Shown here in pieces: positions 48,003-59,419 of a stretch of 64,000 nt of DNA. This DNA comes from Sisyra terminalis (Eukaryota; Arthropoda; Insecta; Neuroptera; Sisyridae): contig OY292274.1 of NCBI GenBank assembly GCA_958496175.1, positions 65,730,630 to 65,794,629 of the forward strand, read 5' to 3'. A program made the position numbers and the translations under genes. The notes below the pieces were generated by a model. The model saw nothing but the letters and a program-made list of their open reading frames with translations, was not told the DNA's origin and did not search any database. Position 1 is the first letter of the stretch. Every line of letters starts with the position of its first letter.

Positions 48003-48485
48003 ATTATGATAGTTTTATTGTTGCATTTAGCCACGATTGTCTTGGAAACTATTATTTAAACAACAAACAAATCAAACGACCGAAATTGAAGATTTTGTCA
48101 TTGTTAAGTGGACAATACTGTTGAATTTTCGGGGTTTTTCGATTAAAACATTAAATTTCGATAAAGTAACAAGTAAATCCCTATCCAGAAGTCTATTGAT
48201 GATGAATTTAAATTTGAAACACAAATTATTACCCACAAAGAAATTATTATGATAGTTTTACTGTTGCATCTAGCTGCGATTATCTTGAAAACGATTATTT
48301 GCGACAAAGAAATGCAAAAGACCAAAATTTAAGATTTTTTCATTGTTAAGTGGACAATATTGTCAAAATTTCGGAATTTTTCGATTAAAACAATAAATGT
48401 TGACAAAGAAACAAGTAAATATCTATGCAGACATCTATTGATGATCAATTGAAACACAAATGATTACCTATAAAGAAATTTTTGT
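48003..48485. repeat. Tandem duplication, ~242-bp unit
   Basis: GTTAAGTGGACAATA recurs at 48103 and 48344. TTTTTCGATTAAAACA, AACAAGTAAAT and TCTATTGATGAT follow in both. A third, more diverged partial unit is at 47705-47830 (AAGTGAACAATATTGTTAAA). Small open frames across it are shadows. Confidence 0.85.
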
Positions 48486-49734
48486 TTTTTTTTTCGTATT
48501 TCAATAGTAGAAGAATCTTTTAAGGGATAAATTTGAAAACTTCAACTGTAAATAAGTATATAATTTATTAGAAGAAGAATTTTGAATAATTTTTGTAAAA
48601 TTTTACCTATTACTTTAGTACATAAATCTTACAATACCGATTTTTGAATTCCAACAATAACGCAATATCCGGAAATGTTCTTCCAACCAAAATTTCATTA
48701 ACTCTTGCAGATCTGCAAGAAATTGTTCATTTCACTGATATTTACTAAGCCAGAAAAAAAAACCACTTGCGGAAATAACCAAACTAATTATTCTTACGAC
48801 ACAAACAAGACCGCAATTAATTGTTATATACTGTTGCACTCCACAATTGACTCATTTCCATATTACATTGCAAAATATTCGCACATTTTCTTTTAAAAAT
48901 TTCAATTCAACTTGCATTTTTCATGCATTTTACTGAAGAAAAATTTTTGTTATTGAATCCAATAGTTTCCACCTTGGCATTTCATTCACTGATTAAAAAT
49001 CGCATTGCAATTTATTGGCGAAAAAAAATCACATGCATAACTAAATACAATGTTTTTATTACACATTTATACAATATGCATTGATTTCAATGCATTTCAT
49101 TCACGTGATTTCATCTGAAATTTATGGCTCATCTTTTTTTTCAATTAACTTTTGCGAATATTTTAAGTCCTTCGCTTGATTAAAGTAATACTTTAGTGCA
49201 TTTGTCCTCAATTGTTAGCCTCGACTATTCATTTTATACAAAAGGGAACATGGAAAAAATTTATTAATTTTTTAAAATATTCGTCTTATAACGTATTAAT
49301 TACGTTTGTAAACGCATTGGAAACTTTATTGGTTTTCAAATATAATTTTCTCCGTATATCTTACTTTCATATTTAATCAATACATCTAGAATTGACCAAG
49401 TGCAATCTGAATAAAAGGGCCACGTGCAATGCAAGAGATTGTATCGGATCCATATTGCAATATTTTAGTGCATCTAAATGCAATCTATAATTAGTGAAAT
49501 GGTACCGAAGAAAATAAATTAATCTAACGGAAAAGTCCAAGTGAAAGTAATTTGAATAGTCTCAAGTCTGACTTGGATATTTTGAAAAGATGCAACAATA
49601 AAATTTACGATTACGTAAAAGTATTTTCCATTAAAAAAGTTTTCCTGGTTAAACGATTATTTGGAAATTTCCAGAGGCAAATTTCTAAGCGATTTTCCCT
49701 CTTAAATATTCCTTTAAATTGAGCATAAAATATT
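48486..49734. other. Intronic sequence, nothing recognised
   Basis: AT-rich; no coding, RNA or repeat signal noticed. Confidence 0.4.
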
Positions 49735-51112
49735 ATCTATTATTTGATTGTTTGTTTGCTTTGAATAGGCTCCGTAACTACTTGATCGATTTGAAAAAAT
49801 CTTTCACTGTTGGGAAGCGACACTATTTCCGGTGAACATAGGTTATATTCAATTTTCAAAAAAGTTAGGGATCCATACTAAAACTTCAATAATGTGTGAA
49901 AAAATTACTAAAAAACTTTCTTACATCGCGTGCGCTGGTGATTTAACTAAAGAACGGAACAACCGAATTTAATGAAACTTTATACTAAGATACAACACAA
50001 TTACCCACACACGTTAGGCTATTTATCATTTCTTAAAAATAATAAGGGAATGTACCCCCTACGTAAAAACTGAGGGATGAAAAAAAAATTACTTAAGATA
50101 GGCGAGTTATATATCATTGAAAAGGTATTTAAAAGTTAAAAAATGATCTGTATTAATATTTTTAGTTGAACTAATAAAAAACTCAGTAATTTAATTTAAA
50201 GTACAAAAAATTTCCTTTTTGAAATATACATGTTTTTATAGATAATAATCTGACAGTAAACTTTTTTTTTACAAAGTTGTTGTAAATAGATCCTTAGGGT
50301 TGCTCAGGAAGGAAATATTAACGAAAAAAATGTAATAGTAATACTAATAATAATAATAGTAATAAAGCTTAAAATAAAAACGTTTTTAAAACCGTGCATA
50401 TACAAAATGGTGTATTTATATACTCCTCTGACTGATGAAATTTTAATATTCGGTGTATTCCTTATAGGAAGTAGGCATGTGATAAGATTTTTTCTTTGAA
50501 AATTCCTACCCTAACGGACAAGGGTGGATTCAGGATTTTTTTTCTTGGGGGGGGGCAATATCTTTTATTTGCAAGTACGTGAAAGGGATCACGAAAAAAG
50601 TTTGCAATTCCAGCCAGAAATCATCATAATGATAAATAATAAATAATCATATCATCATAATGATAAAAGAAATTTAAAATCCTCTTCCAGAGCAAAAGGC
50701 ATACGCCAAATCGTGTATGGTGAACTCTGAACTATCCAATATGGTTTAATTATATAGTTGAAATTCAGATATTTCAATAATAAGTTTAAAGATACATAAT
50801 GGTTATACATGATTAAAGAAGAACTGCGTTTTGTGCAATTGTACAAATTTCAATTTCGCGGTTGTGTTGTACAGTGCAATAGTGTAATAGTTTTTGGAAA
50901 AAGGTTCATTCGGGAATCGAAAAAGGGAGATGGGGTTATTTTGATGCGAGTATTTTGATAACTTTCGACTTTTTTTAGTCATAATTAAGACCGAATTTAT
51001 TGAACTTGGCGAAATTTTGTATTTGATGTATGATGTACTATGATTATATTTTTCGTAAAAGCATAAGAAAAATAAAATACGTTACGCAGACGAAGTCGCG
51101 GGGATCAGCTAG
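49735..51112 (+). mobile_element. Non-autonomous Helitron, plus orientation
   Basis: The 3' end is clear: ACGCAGACGAAGTCGCGGGG, then ATCAGCTAG and T, giving a GC-rich hairpin and CTRR. Internal phrases (TAGGCTCCGTAACTACTTGA, CTAAAGAACGGAACAACCGA, ATTTAATGAAACTTTATACT) recur in the relic at 60.25-60.47 kb. The 5' boundary near TCTATTATTTGATTG is an estimate. No Rep/helicase coding. Confidence 0.6.
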
Positions 51113-52199
51113 TAATTTTATAACAACATAGGATCAATATATTGTTTCGCAAAAAAGCTTAAATGAATTAAGAAATATTATCGATTTAATTGTGCAGTAT
51201 TGTGTTTATTTGAAATTTTTAATTACTCATATTGCGACTGGAATTAGATAAATATCACATTTCATGTTTGTAATCATTAAGGTTTTCATATGCACGTAAA
51301 TATCAGCTGGATAATAACTAATAAACATATTTTGTTTATATGTGTTTAAAATCAACATTAAAATTAAAACGAAACCGTATGTTGTCGCATTGATAAGATT
51401 CACCATTGTAATCTTCAATTAAATCAAAATAAATAATTGCAAATTTTAAATAAAACACAATGCAAAATAATCCATTTGGACAATTTAAAAAAGCCGCCAT
51501 TTTCGATTAAAATTGTTGGTACAATAGAGATATAATATGCCTTGGTGGTTAAGACTGAAGTTATATATGAAATGAATATATCAGTTGGTACTTGATATGG
51601 TTACCAACTGTTGGTTATCTAGTATTAATGTAAAATATCTAAAATTTATCCAACTTTAACCGCCTACTTATGTTTTATGCGTAATTGTTTATTACAAAAT
51701 TCATTTTTTTTTTTTTTTGTTAAATTGTCAAAAAATTAATGGTTTTTTTCGAAATTGAGGAACTAAATTTGAAAAACACAAGTTTGAAGGTAAAAATCAG
51801 TATAAATTGTATAAACCAAATTATTTTTGAAGGTATTTGAATTCCATTTTAGATATATTTTGACTTTAAATAACCAAATAGCATTATTAGTAAAACACCA
51901 ATGGTTATTTATATTTTCCCGAAAACCCCAATAAAAGTAATGCAATTTCTATCAATATCCAGACGTGAAAATACTAGTGAACTAGTTAATAATGCATATA
52001 TTTTCAGGACCGTCTTTACAAACTAGGCCAAGTAGACTGAGCACCCAATCGGCCCCCCAAATTTGGAACCATCGTTAGTCGTAATAATTACGAAATTTTA
52101 GAAGATACCTTGGTTTCAATTAACTACCCCGAAATAAATCAAAAGTGAAGGAAACAATTTTCGATATTCTTCCTATTCGAGAAATCGATATTATAAGAA
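51113..52199. other. Intronic sequence, nothing firm
   Basis: AT-rich. At 52005 CAGGACCGTCTTTACAAAC with GGCCCCCC following resembles a DNA-transposon end. No gene. Confidence 0.4.
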
Positions 52200-52525
52200 G
52201 ATAGATTTAAGTGTGTATACAATATATTGGATATATTACGGTCCAATTTATGTCGTATAATTTAATATAATAATATATGAAAATCATAGCATAAACATAA
52301 ATTTGAACAGAAGTTCAAACAAAAATATTCGTGACTTGTTGCCCAGATACGTATTTCGATTGCCAAGCAAGCTTCCTCAGTGGTCATCAAGTAGTTTGGA
52401 TCACTCCGTAACTGCTTTGTGATGATTTTTATATATTATATTAAATTATATTACATAAATTGGGCTGCAATATATCCTATATACTGTATAACTGTTCGAA
52501 GTCAGCGAAAAAATCTTATTTTGAT
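52200..52525. mobile_element. Head-to-head pair of H1 element fragments with hammerhead-like motif d
   Basis: 52200-52400 is a minus-oriented copy (tail plus motif). 52420-52525 is a plus-oriented tail piece containing CTGTATAACTGTTCGAAGTC and CAGCGAAAAAATC, as after the motifs at 38.0-38.2 kb. Inverted junctions are also typical of family H2 here. Confidence 0.65.
52340..52386 (-). ncRNA. Hammerhead-like motif, family H1, copy d
   Basis: TGACCA-CTGAGGA-A-GCTTGC-TTG-GCAATC-GAA-ATACGTAT-C-TGGGC. Core complete; helix II carries one mismatch. Confidence 0.62.
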
Positions 52526-52621
52526 AGATTTAAGTGTTAAAAAAGGTATATTTTTTAAACATTTTACTTATTTGCATCCATTTGTATGTAAAAAATATTA
52601 ATTCTTATTTTAATTTCAGGA

Positions 52622-53455
52622 ATTAATTACAAAGGAATCAAGTTTTCCCACGTATATGTACCTCGTATAAAATTGGCAAATATTGCATTAATATTTGTAC
52701 GTGTCGATATCTCGAAAACGAGATGCGATATCGAAAAATTGTGGTTTTCAATTTCAATATTGATTTGTTATGGATCGATTAATCAAGTTTCAATAAATTT
52801 CAGTCTTGGTAAAACTGTATAATATTTAATAACAAAGGAATTAAGCTTTCCCACATATATGTGCCTCATATGAAATTGGCAAATATTCCATTAATATTTG
52901 GGCTCATGTGTACTTTAGCACACCCACAATCTGGCAACGTTGCATTTTTAACTTTTTTTTTTCTATTTACGATTTTGTTGTTAATATAATTCTCATATGG
53001 TATACATTTCTCTTTTGTGGCTAAATTTTCATTTTGGACCGATTTATTCGCGAATTAAATTAAAAATAAAGGCGGAAATGCAACGTTGCCAGGTTTGAGT
53101 GTGCTAAAGAGGACTTGAGCCACAATCTGGCAACGTTGCATTTTCGACTTTGTTTTTAATGTTAATCACGATATTTTTGTTAATTTATTTCTATTATGGT
53201 ATAATTCTCTCTTTTGTGGCTAAATTTTCATTATGGACCGATTTAATCGCGAATTAAATTAAAAACAAACTCGAAAATGTAACGTTGTCAGATTGTGGGT
53301 GTGCTGAAGTACACTTGTTCCAATATTTGTGCGTGTCGATGTCTTGGAAACCAAGTGCGATATCGAAAAATGGTGGTTTTCAATATTGATTTATTTTGGA
53401 TCGATTAATCAAGTTCCAATAAATTTTAGTCTTGGTAAAATTGTATAATATATCA
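52622..53455. repeat. Tandem duplication of ~208-bp unit; second copy interrupted by a MITE
   Basis: Unit 1 (52622-52829) and unit 2 (52830-52900 plus 53322-53455) share ACAAAGGAAT, AATTGGCAAATATT, CGTGTCGAT, GCGATATCGAAAAAT, GGATCGATTAATCAAGTT and GTCTTGGTAAAA. Unit 1 keeps the uninterrupted AATATTTG; in unit 2 the MITE splits it. Confidence 0.88.
52901..53321. mobile_element. Dimeric MITE with exact 8-bp target duplication
   Basis: 421 bp. Outer ends GGCTCATGTGTACTTTAGCA and its near mirror ending ACACTTGTTCC, with AATATTTG on both sides (52893-52900, 53322-53329). Inside, CACAATCTGGCAACGTTGCA starts two tandem ~200-bp monomers, each ending in an inverted GCAACGTTGCC-like or AACGTTGTCAG word. 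The two monomers are internally ~90% alike by eye, so the element is a dimer or one copy inserted in its sibling. Confidence 0.9.
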
Positions 53456-55104
53456 AGGTTTGACAATCCGTGACTTAATAGTATAAAATTTGTGATTCTT
53501 GAGAAGTTCCATTAATAGTTAGCATCAACTAACTAAATAATTACGATTGCCTAAGTACATATCCTGCATGCTTTAGAGTAGATAAGGAATGTATTTTTTT
53601 TTTCTAATACATATTACCAAAGTATATACTCGTATTTGTCTCTTTAAAAAATAATAGACCAAATCGGAAAAAAATGCTCTATACTCTAAAAAGGATGCCA
53701 ACCCCTGGTATATACCAATGCAGTAATATTAGAAGTAGTAACTTTACATTTTTTTATTGACTAATATTTTTCTTTTTTAGAAATCCTGGTCTCTGTCACT
53801 GATATAGTCTATAGGACTCCAGAGTATATAAATAAGCGGCCCATATATTAATATCTGTTCATACAATAAATTGCATTCAAATTTTGGAAACGATTGACTT
53901 TTTGGATATCTAAGTAAACTATTCGAGTTCAATACTTTGAGCTTTAATCATGACACGACGCCAAAATTGGTCAAAATTCATAAAAGTAAAGAATACAATT
54001 ACCTACACAATTCTGCAACTAAAACGCAAATGTTATACTATAAAAATAATAGAACCGTAAAATATAGACCTCTTGAAAGAGTAAAATGTCGACCAAGTAT
54101 CAACGTTAGACAGGGAACACATAAGTTGGTATTAAAAAAAATTTGAATTTGATTCAACGGTGCGTTTTCGATTGGTCGTATGGTTTTATTCCAAGATTTC
54201 TTAACTTTTTTGGAAATACTGATCCCCACTAGCTTCAAATGGGCATTCTCCAAAGTCTTCTTGGAAAAAATTAATATGCTTTTCTCAAATTTAAAAAAAT
54301 GTTAAAAATATTGATACAAATAGGTGCACAAAATAAGAAAAACCACTGTAACATTATATTTGCTGAACCTGTAAGGCTGACTCATCGAGCCACTGTTCTA
54401 TTCTCTTATAATTGCATGTTTCATAGTACATTTTTGTCGAAATTTTGTTCGGTAATCGTTACAATAATCAATTTTAATGAGTTTAAAGTTATCATTGAAA
54501 AAAAAATGCTGAACAATGAATAAAAATCGAAAACAGATTTATAAACAGCAAACATACAGATGTTATCTTTTAAAAAAAATAGTTACTTAGTTTAAAGAAA
54601 ACACTATATACCTAAAGAAAACATCAATTTAAAAAAAAAAACAATCAAGATAATAAATTGAAAACCGTTCAATAATTGTAGCTGCCATCATCACAATTTC
54701 TTATCTATATAAACACAACATCGAAAACATGCGTTGTAAGAAATTAGTAATTTGTATGAAACACATATTTTATTACTCATAATAGCCATTATTACCGACC
54801 ATCATTGCAATTTCAATTATTCAATTATAAACAAAAACAAATTTCATTACTGAAATTACTCAAATAATTGATCTTTAATCATTCCAGGCATTCTATGGCT
54901 CAATAAACTATTACGTTTTTTTAAAAATTGTTTCACCTTAAAACTGCAAATATTCAAGACAAAAGAAGGATAAAGAATTGGAATCCTGAATTGTTAAAGA
55001 CGCCAGCCAAAATAAAGACTACTGAGATACACTAAAACATTAGTGGGCACCTAATTCTTGATTTTGGCAAGAAGATTAAGATTTTTTTTAATTGATTTTT
55101 TATT
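53456..55104. other. Intronic sequence, nothing recognised
   Basis: AT-rich; overlapping short frames at 53937-54253 on both strands have no recognisable family. Confidence 0.4.
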
Positions 55105-55123
55105 TTTTTTTGAATCAGTCTAG
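55105..55123. mobile_element. Terminal remnant of fold-back family A
   Basis: TTTTTTTTGAATCAGTCTA, the right terminus of family A, with no arm behind it. A solo end or heavily deleted copy. Confidence 0.6.
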
Positions 55124-56360
55124 TGGGCATTAATAGTGTATTGAATTCTATGGTGAAAATGATGAATTAAATTAACCATAAAAATGAGACCATAAACGTT
55201 AAACAAAGCCGGATTTTCCATAAGAGAGAAAGGCTATAGCATATTTCACATACAAATATTTTACATTCACAAACCATAATGGAAATTTGATTTCATTTTT
55301 AAGCAAAACGGCGCCCGATTTTGCCTGCCCGGTAAACTATTGTAGATGAGGGGTGACAAAACATTTCCAGCATAGGGGCGGCAAATTGGTAAATTTGCCT
55401 CTGATAATAGACAATTCAGAAACATCCCAAGAACTACCACGGGCAAGTGGTGAGAAAATTTTTCGAACAGTATTTGAATTAAGGATAAAATAAGAAACTT
55501 CCTGGAAAGAAAATTGGGTAATACTATATTGGCTAATACTATATAATACTGTATTACCTAATACTGTATTCGGTCCTTAAACTGCTGATGGATAATAATT
55601 AGTTATTAATGGAATCCTCAGAGTGAAAAATTTGGGAATCCCTATTTAAAACAATAAATTACTCAATTTACTACTACTTACTCAATAGACTACTTTAAGT
55701 ATTCTAGTCATCAACTAAGTAAGATTTCTTTGAAAATTTAGAAAAAAAATGATATTTACAGTGGCGTTTATTGAGATCTAACCAATAGGCGCGCCTTAAA
55801 AACCATGGCTACGTTTTGTGTGCAACCAAAGAATTGCCTATAAGTTTACATTGACTTTGTGATGTTATTTTAAGTCAAATCCAGCTCAGAAAATTGTAAT
55901 TAACTCCCAAAAACTTCTAAAAGCTTGAAATTTACTTAATTAAATGTGGTAAATTAATGAAATTACAAGCAGTATTGTTGTGAATTTTACAGCGTTTTGT
56001 TTACAATGTTCTTGTATAAAAGAATTAATAAATTTAATAATTAAATATAGAAGAATTTAAGGATCAATTTCGAAAGTAGGAAAAACAATTTTGCTTTTCT
56101 TTTCGAAGAAATTTTTAACTTTAACAAAATTGCTACCAGACTTGAATATAGCGAGAAAACATATTTCATAGCACATTAAGTTCTCTTCTTTTATACAAGG
56201 AGATAATTAAATAGCTGCTTTTTCAATTAAAAAAAGATTAACTACTTGATATAGTTGTATTAAAAAAGTGCACACAAAAATTAGTACTTTTTTGGGCCAC
56301 CAGACGTCGTGACCAAAGTAGTCAGTTCTCAATACTATGAACCGATTTAAGTACTAAACT
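55124..56360. other. Intronic sequence with isolated transposon-end-like words
   Basis: GC-richer words such as GGCGCCCGATTTTGCCTGCC (55291) and CAGTGGCGTTTATTG (55759) resemble DNA-transposon ends without visible partners. Nothing else. Confidence 0.4.
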
Positions 56361-57235
56361 TGAAGAGTGATAGAAAACAAAACAAAAAACGATCAGCCTA
56401 TTAATCCAATCAAATGGGGAGAATTCAAATTATTTCATTTTTGGACCAATCTAAAACTACAAGCCGCAATTAAAGCGATCGAATCTTACCAGATTAGCTC
56501 TAAGCAGATCTGGGAATGTAAATCACTCCTCATCCAGTTGGTGACATCAATTCAAGAATGTCATTTATGGGTCCCAAGCCGGCTATAGGCCTATCAAAGT
56601 GCATAACACTGAATCGAATAGCCGAATGGACCCAGAATAACCAAATAAAATCCTGGAATAACTATGCAGGAGGCAAATTCTCAAAGATTATAATAAAGAA
56701 ACCTCTGAAAGAACATAATAAAAGACTTCTAAATCTAAGAAAGAAGGACATCAAAACGCTGGTAGGACACTGCAAATTGAGAAAACATCTCCAAACTATA
56801 GGGAAGAACACAAAGTCAGCAGCTTGCAGAAAATGCGGCGTGGACGAAGAAACTGCCTTCCACGCAAGGTTTGTAAATTACACAGGTTGCTCCATTAGGA
56901 AAAAAAATGACGTCATACGAAGAATTTTGAAATTGATCAGTCTGAATATATGAACGAATTTCTTCTGGATACATCACGTATCCATCACGGAGCCACCATG
57001 AGGCCACCTGTGTATTTTATAAACCTTGCCTCACACGTACTATTTAACTACCCAGCCATGGCTTAAAGTCGTCTCAACTCTTTTGGTTCACTTGAACATG
57101 AGCTGGGAAACATAAACAAAGATCCAGTTATCTGCTGAGATTCATATCAGAAGCAGACCTGACCAATTGGAAATGAACCCAACCTGGGGCGCAATAGCCC
57201 TTTTAGGACGCAGTACAGAGGAACTCTTAGGAGAG
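56361..57235 (+). pseudogene. 3' remnant of a non-LTR retrotransposon (RNase H and C-terminal zinc-knuckle region)
   Basis: Two open frames, 56367-56588 and 56558-56864, joined by a frameshift. The first has LQAAIKAIESY ... IWECKSLLIQL ... CHLWVPSR, matching the SDSQAALKAL, DC-x-L and VWVPGH parts of the RNase H domain of I/LOA/R1-type elements. The His-Ser-Gly...Asn-Glu-x-Ala-Asp segment is missing. The second has GPKPAIGLSKC, IKSWNNYAG, VGHCKLRKHLQTIG and CRKCGVDEETAFH, the C-terminal CxxC...H motif of these elements. A 164-bp MITE interrupts it at 56865; beyond it the frame resumes as LFNYPAMA, the degraded last knuckle. Class firm, clade uncertain. Confidence 0.82.
56865..57028. mobile_element. 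MITE family M2, copy 2, inserted in the retrotransposon relic
   Basis: 164 bp, ends CAAGGTTTGTAAATTAC and GTATTTTATAAACCTTG. Nine-base flanks CCTTCCACG (56856-56864) and CCTCACACG (57029-57037) match at 7 of 9. The ends mirror copy 1 at 19535. Confidence 0.88.
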
Positions 57236-57309
57236 ACCCCCAGAACAAGGAGAAAAAAAACAAAAATAAAAGTTAATGAGTTCTTTTAGATAAAATCAAG
57301 CTTGTTGTA

Positions 57310-57385
57310 CACAGTGGCGTAGCTATCTAGAGGCTAGGCGCGGCAGTGCCCCGGGGCCCTCAAGCTCAGGAGGAATCCTTACCAA
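57310..57385 (+). mobile_element. DNA-transposon end-like fragment
   Basis: CACAGTGGCGTAGCTATC followed by GCGGCAGTGCCCCGGGGCCC. This terminal style is common to non-autonomous DNA elements in insects; no partner end was found nearby. Confidence 0.4.
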
Positions 57386-57894
57386 AAAATCTCGATCGAA
57401 CTGAACTTTTGGAAATTCAGTTGGAAGTTCACGAATTATGTAAGAAAATAATGAGCAAATATGGAGTCCTAGAATGCGACCTAACGGAAGTATTTACAGC
57501 AATATATTAATTAATTTTTTTCTATACTTTAAAAGTGTTTGAAATCAATTTTCAATCGATTGAAAAAAATAATAAACTTAAGGAAAATTCGGTTTCAAAT
57601 ATTTTAAGGAATTAATCAAAGTTGGAAATAATGTTTCTATAAAATATAAACACCTTAACGTAAATTTCATGGCCGAAAACTTCATCGAAAAACACGGCAA
57701 AAACCCAAGTACAGTCAAGTGATCAATTATTCAAATTTTATAAGTGAAAAACAACCAATACATCATTGTTGTACTGAATTAGTTTAAATCTAGTCAATTG
57801 CAATAAAAATTCAATAAAAACTTACATTATTTAATTAATCACAATCCATCACCGGCACAACGTCATGTCACAAATCGAAAAACAAAACACTAAC
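57386..57894. other. Intronic sequence, nothing recognised
   Basis: AT-rich up to 57840, then a CpG-richer stretch leading into the candidate exon at 57895. Confidence 0.4.
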
Positions 57895-57907
57895 CTCGCT
57901 GCCCCAT
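57895..57907 (-). CDS. Candidate alternative first coding exon of the aquaporin (MGQR)
   Basis: Minus strand: AACA-ATG GGG CAG CGA G, then GTTAGT. The donor is fair and the exon ends in phase 1, so it would join aquaporin exon 2 as MGQRG-FKKMVQ. The surrounding 57850-57970 is CpG-rich (GCGCCGAAAAC, TTTGCGACGCAAAA), unlike neighbouring DNA, as for a promoter or 5' exon. On the other strand a 36-codon frame (57865-57975) covers the same bases. The exon is tiny and the call rests on phase, donor and context. Confidence 0.3.
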
Positions 57908-58150
57908 TGTTAAAACTTTGCGACGCAAAATATGCGCAAAGCGCCGAAAACTTGGTTGGCATAAGATTCAAATAAAAATCATTTACAAAAGAATAACTTA
58001 TCAAAAGTAATATTTACTAAATTTTTTCGTATGGTATACTTTAGATAAGACATTCTATGTAAATAACGTGCGAGATCTTTATTTGTTTATTTATTTTAGT
58101 TAATTTTTTTTGCTGACTACAATGAATTTAAGGACAAATTAAGTACTTAC

Positions 58151-58258
58151 TTGATTTATGAAGTATTTGTTAGATGTTTTTTTTCTGAACAGTAAATCAC
58201 TTGGAGAACTAATTCAGAGTCTAATGATGACAATGAGAGTGGCAAATATATAATGAAT
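58151..58258 (-). other. Candidate non-coding first exon (5' leader) of the long aquaporin transcript
   Basis: Runs from the initiator A at 58258 to CATAAATCAA-GTAAGTAC, a strong donor at 58150. 108 nt without any ATG, as expected for a leader exon. The next well-formed minus-strand acceptor I noticed downstream is CTTTTTCCAG at 41603, before the METEIKR exon. The link is inferred. Confidence 0.42.
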
Positions 58259-58287
58259 GAGCGGCGGCTTCGATATATGGTTTTATA
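58255..58287 (-). promoter_or_regulatory. TATA box and initiator, minus strand
   Basis: TATAAAA at 58287-58281 and TCATTC at 58260-58255, which fits the insect initiator TCAKTY. The first T of TATA lies 29 nt upstream of the initiator A at 58258, the spacing used by RNA polymerase II. The GC-richer GAAGCCGCCGC lies between them. It lies 4.4 kb downstream of the RRM gene's stop, so it fits the start of the next gene. Confidence 0.5.
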
Positions 58288-59419
58288 GTTACGCGAACGA
58301 TTCCAACTTGGAATTACTTTTATGTTTGTTTTCTTTTTTTTTTTTTGAAATTTCCAATTACATTTCTCTTTCTTTCACCATTTTCCTCCGTGTAAAATTT
58401 TACACTGAACTTGTCGGATATAATCAATGTTTTCTAGCAGTTGAAAACATTATGGCAAATCGACAAAAAAATCCAAATATTAAATGAATTAAATTTAAAA
58501 AAAAAGTATTCATATAATGTTATCTAATGTGACAAATATGTGAAAAATATTCAAATAAAAAACATAATAAATTACACATTTCAAGGTAAAAAAAAATATT
58601 CGATTATGGTACATTCGGGTGATATAAAATTTTTGCTTGTACCATTCATAAAACGTTTATTTTCCCAAAAATTTCATTGTTATTTTATGTGGTTCAAATA
58701 AAACTTATCTCTTCTAAGTGTAAAAGGTTCCACGTGTAATTTCCTATTGTTGAAAAAACGTCATTTATTCCGTGAAACGGCATTGTTGGTAAGTATATGA
58801 GACATATAAACACTTGTTGATACATAAATGTGCAACTAGTTGCATATGTTTGGTCGAGTATAAAGAATAGGTAACCATGGAATTTTTGTAGAGACTGAAT
58901 TAAATTAATATATAATTACAAAACAATGAGATTGTTTAGGTACCCCGTTCCGCTCTAGGTTCCCATACTGAAAACTATCAGTTCATTAATTTTTGTTTAG
59001 TTTTATCATTAATATTTTTTTTTTCAGTTCAAAAGAAAACTAAATTATTTTGTTTTTAAAATGTAAGAAAGAGTACTTTTTATTTTGTGTACTTAAACAA
59101 TTGGGCAAAACATAATTTTGTTTAGTAACTTTTTTTATTATTTTATGTTATTTGTAACTAATATTAAAAAGAAATATTAGATGCATTTCTTTCTAATCAA
59201 CCCCTTATTTCAGCATGAATAAATTATTTGATATAATAAATTATATGTTATGTTAATGATTAGCTCAAATATTAGGGACTAAATGATTAATGAATACCTA
59301 TAGGATTTAAAACTAAGATTGACAAACTATTTTCGGCCGTAGAAATTAGTTTCGGTCGGACACTACTAACAGGATTTAAAGACTGCCGCTCTATACGCCA
59401 GTGGACCTGAATTCAAAAT
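58288..59419. other. Intergenic sequence upstream of the candidate distal promoter
   Basis: AT-rich, no coding signal. The plus-strand frame at 58257-58487 overlaps the promoter and is a shadow. Confidence 0.4.

Noticed and set aside
57865..57975. 36-codon plus-strand frame (MSQIEKQNTNLAAP...)
   Set aside because: Too short to support alone, with no donor or downstream exon. The minus-strand exon reading with a donor fits the context slightly better.
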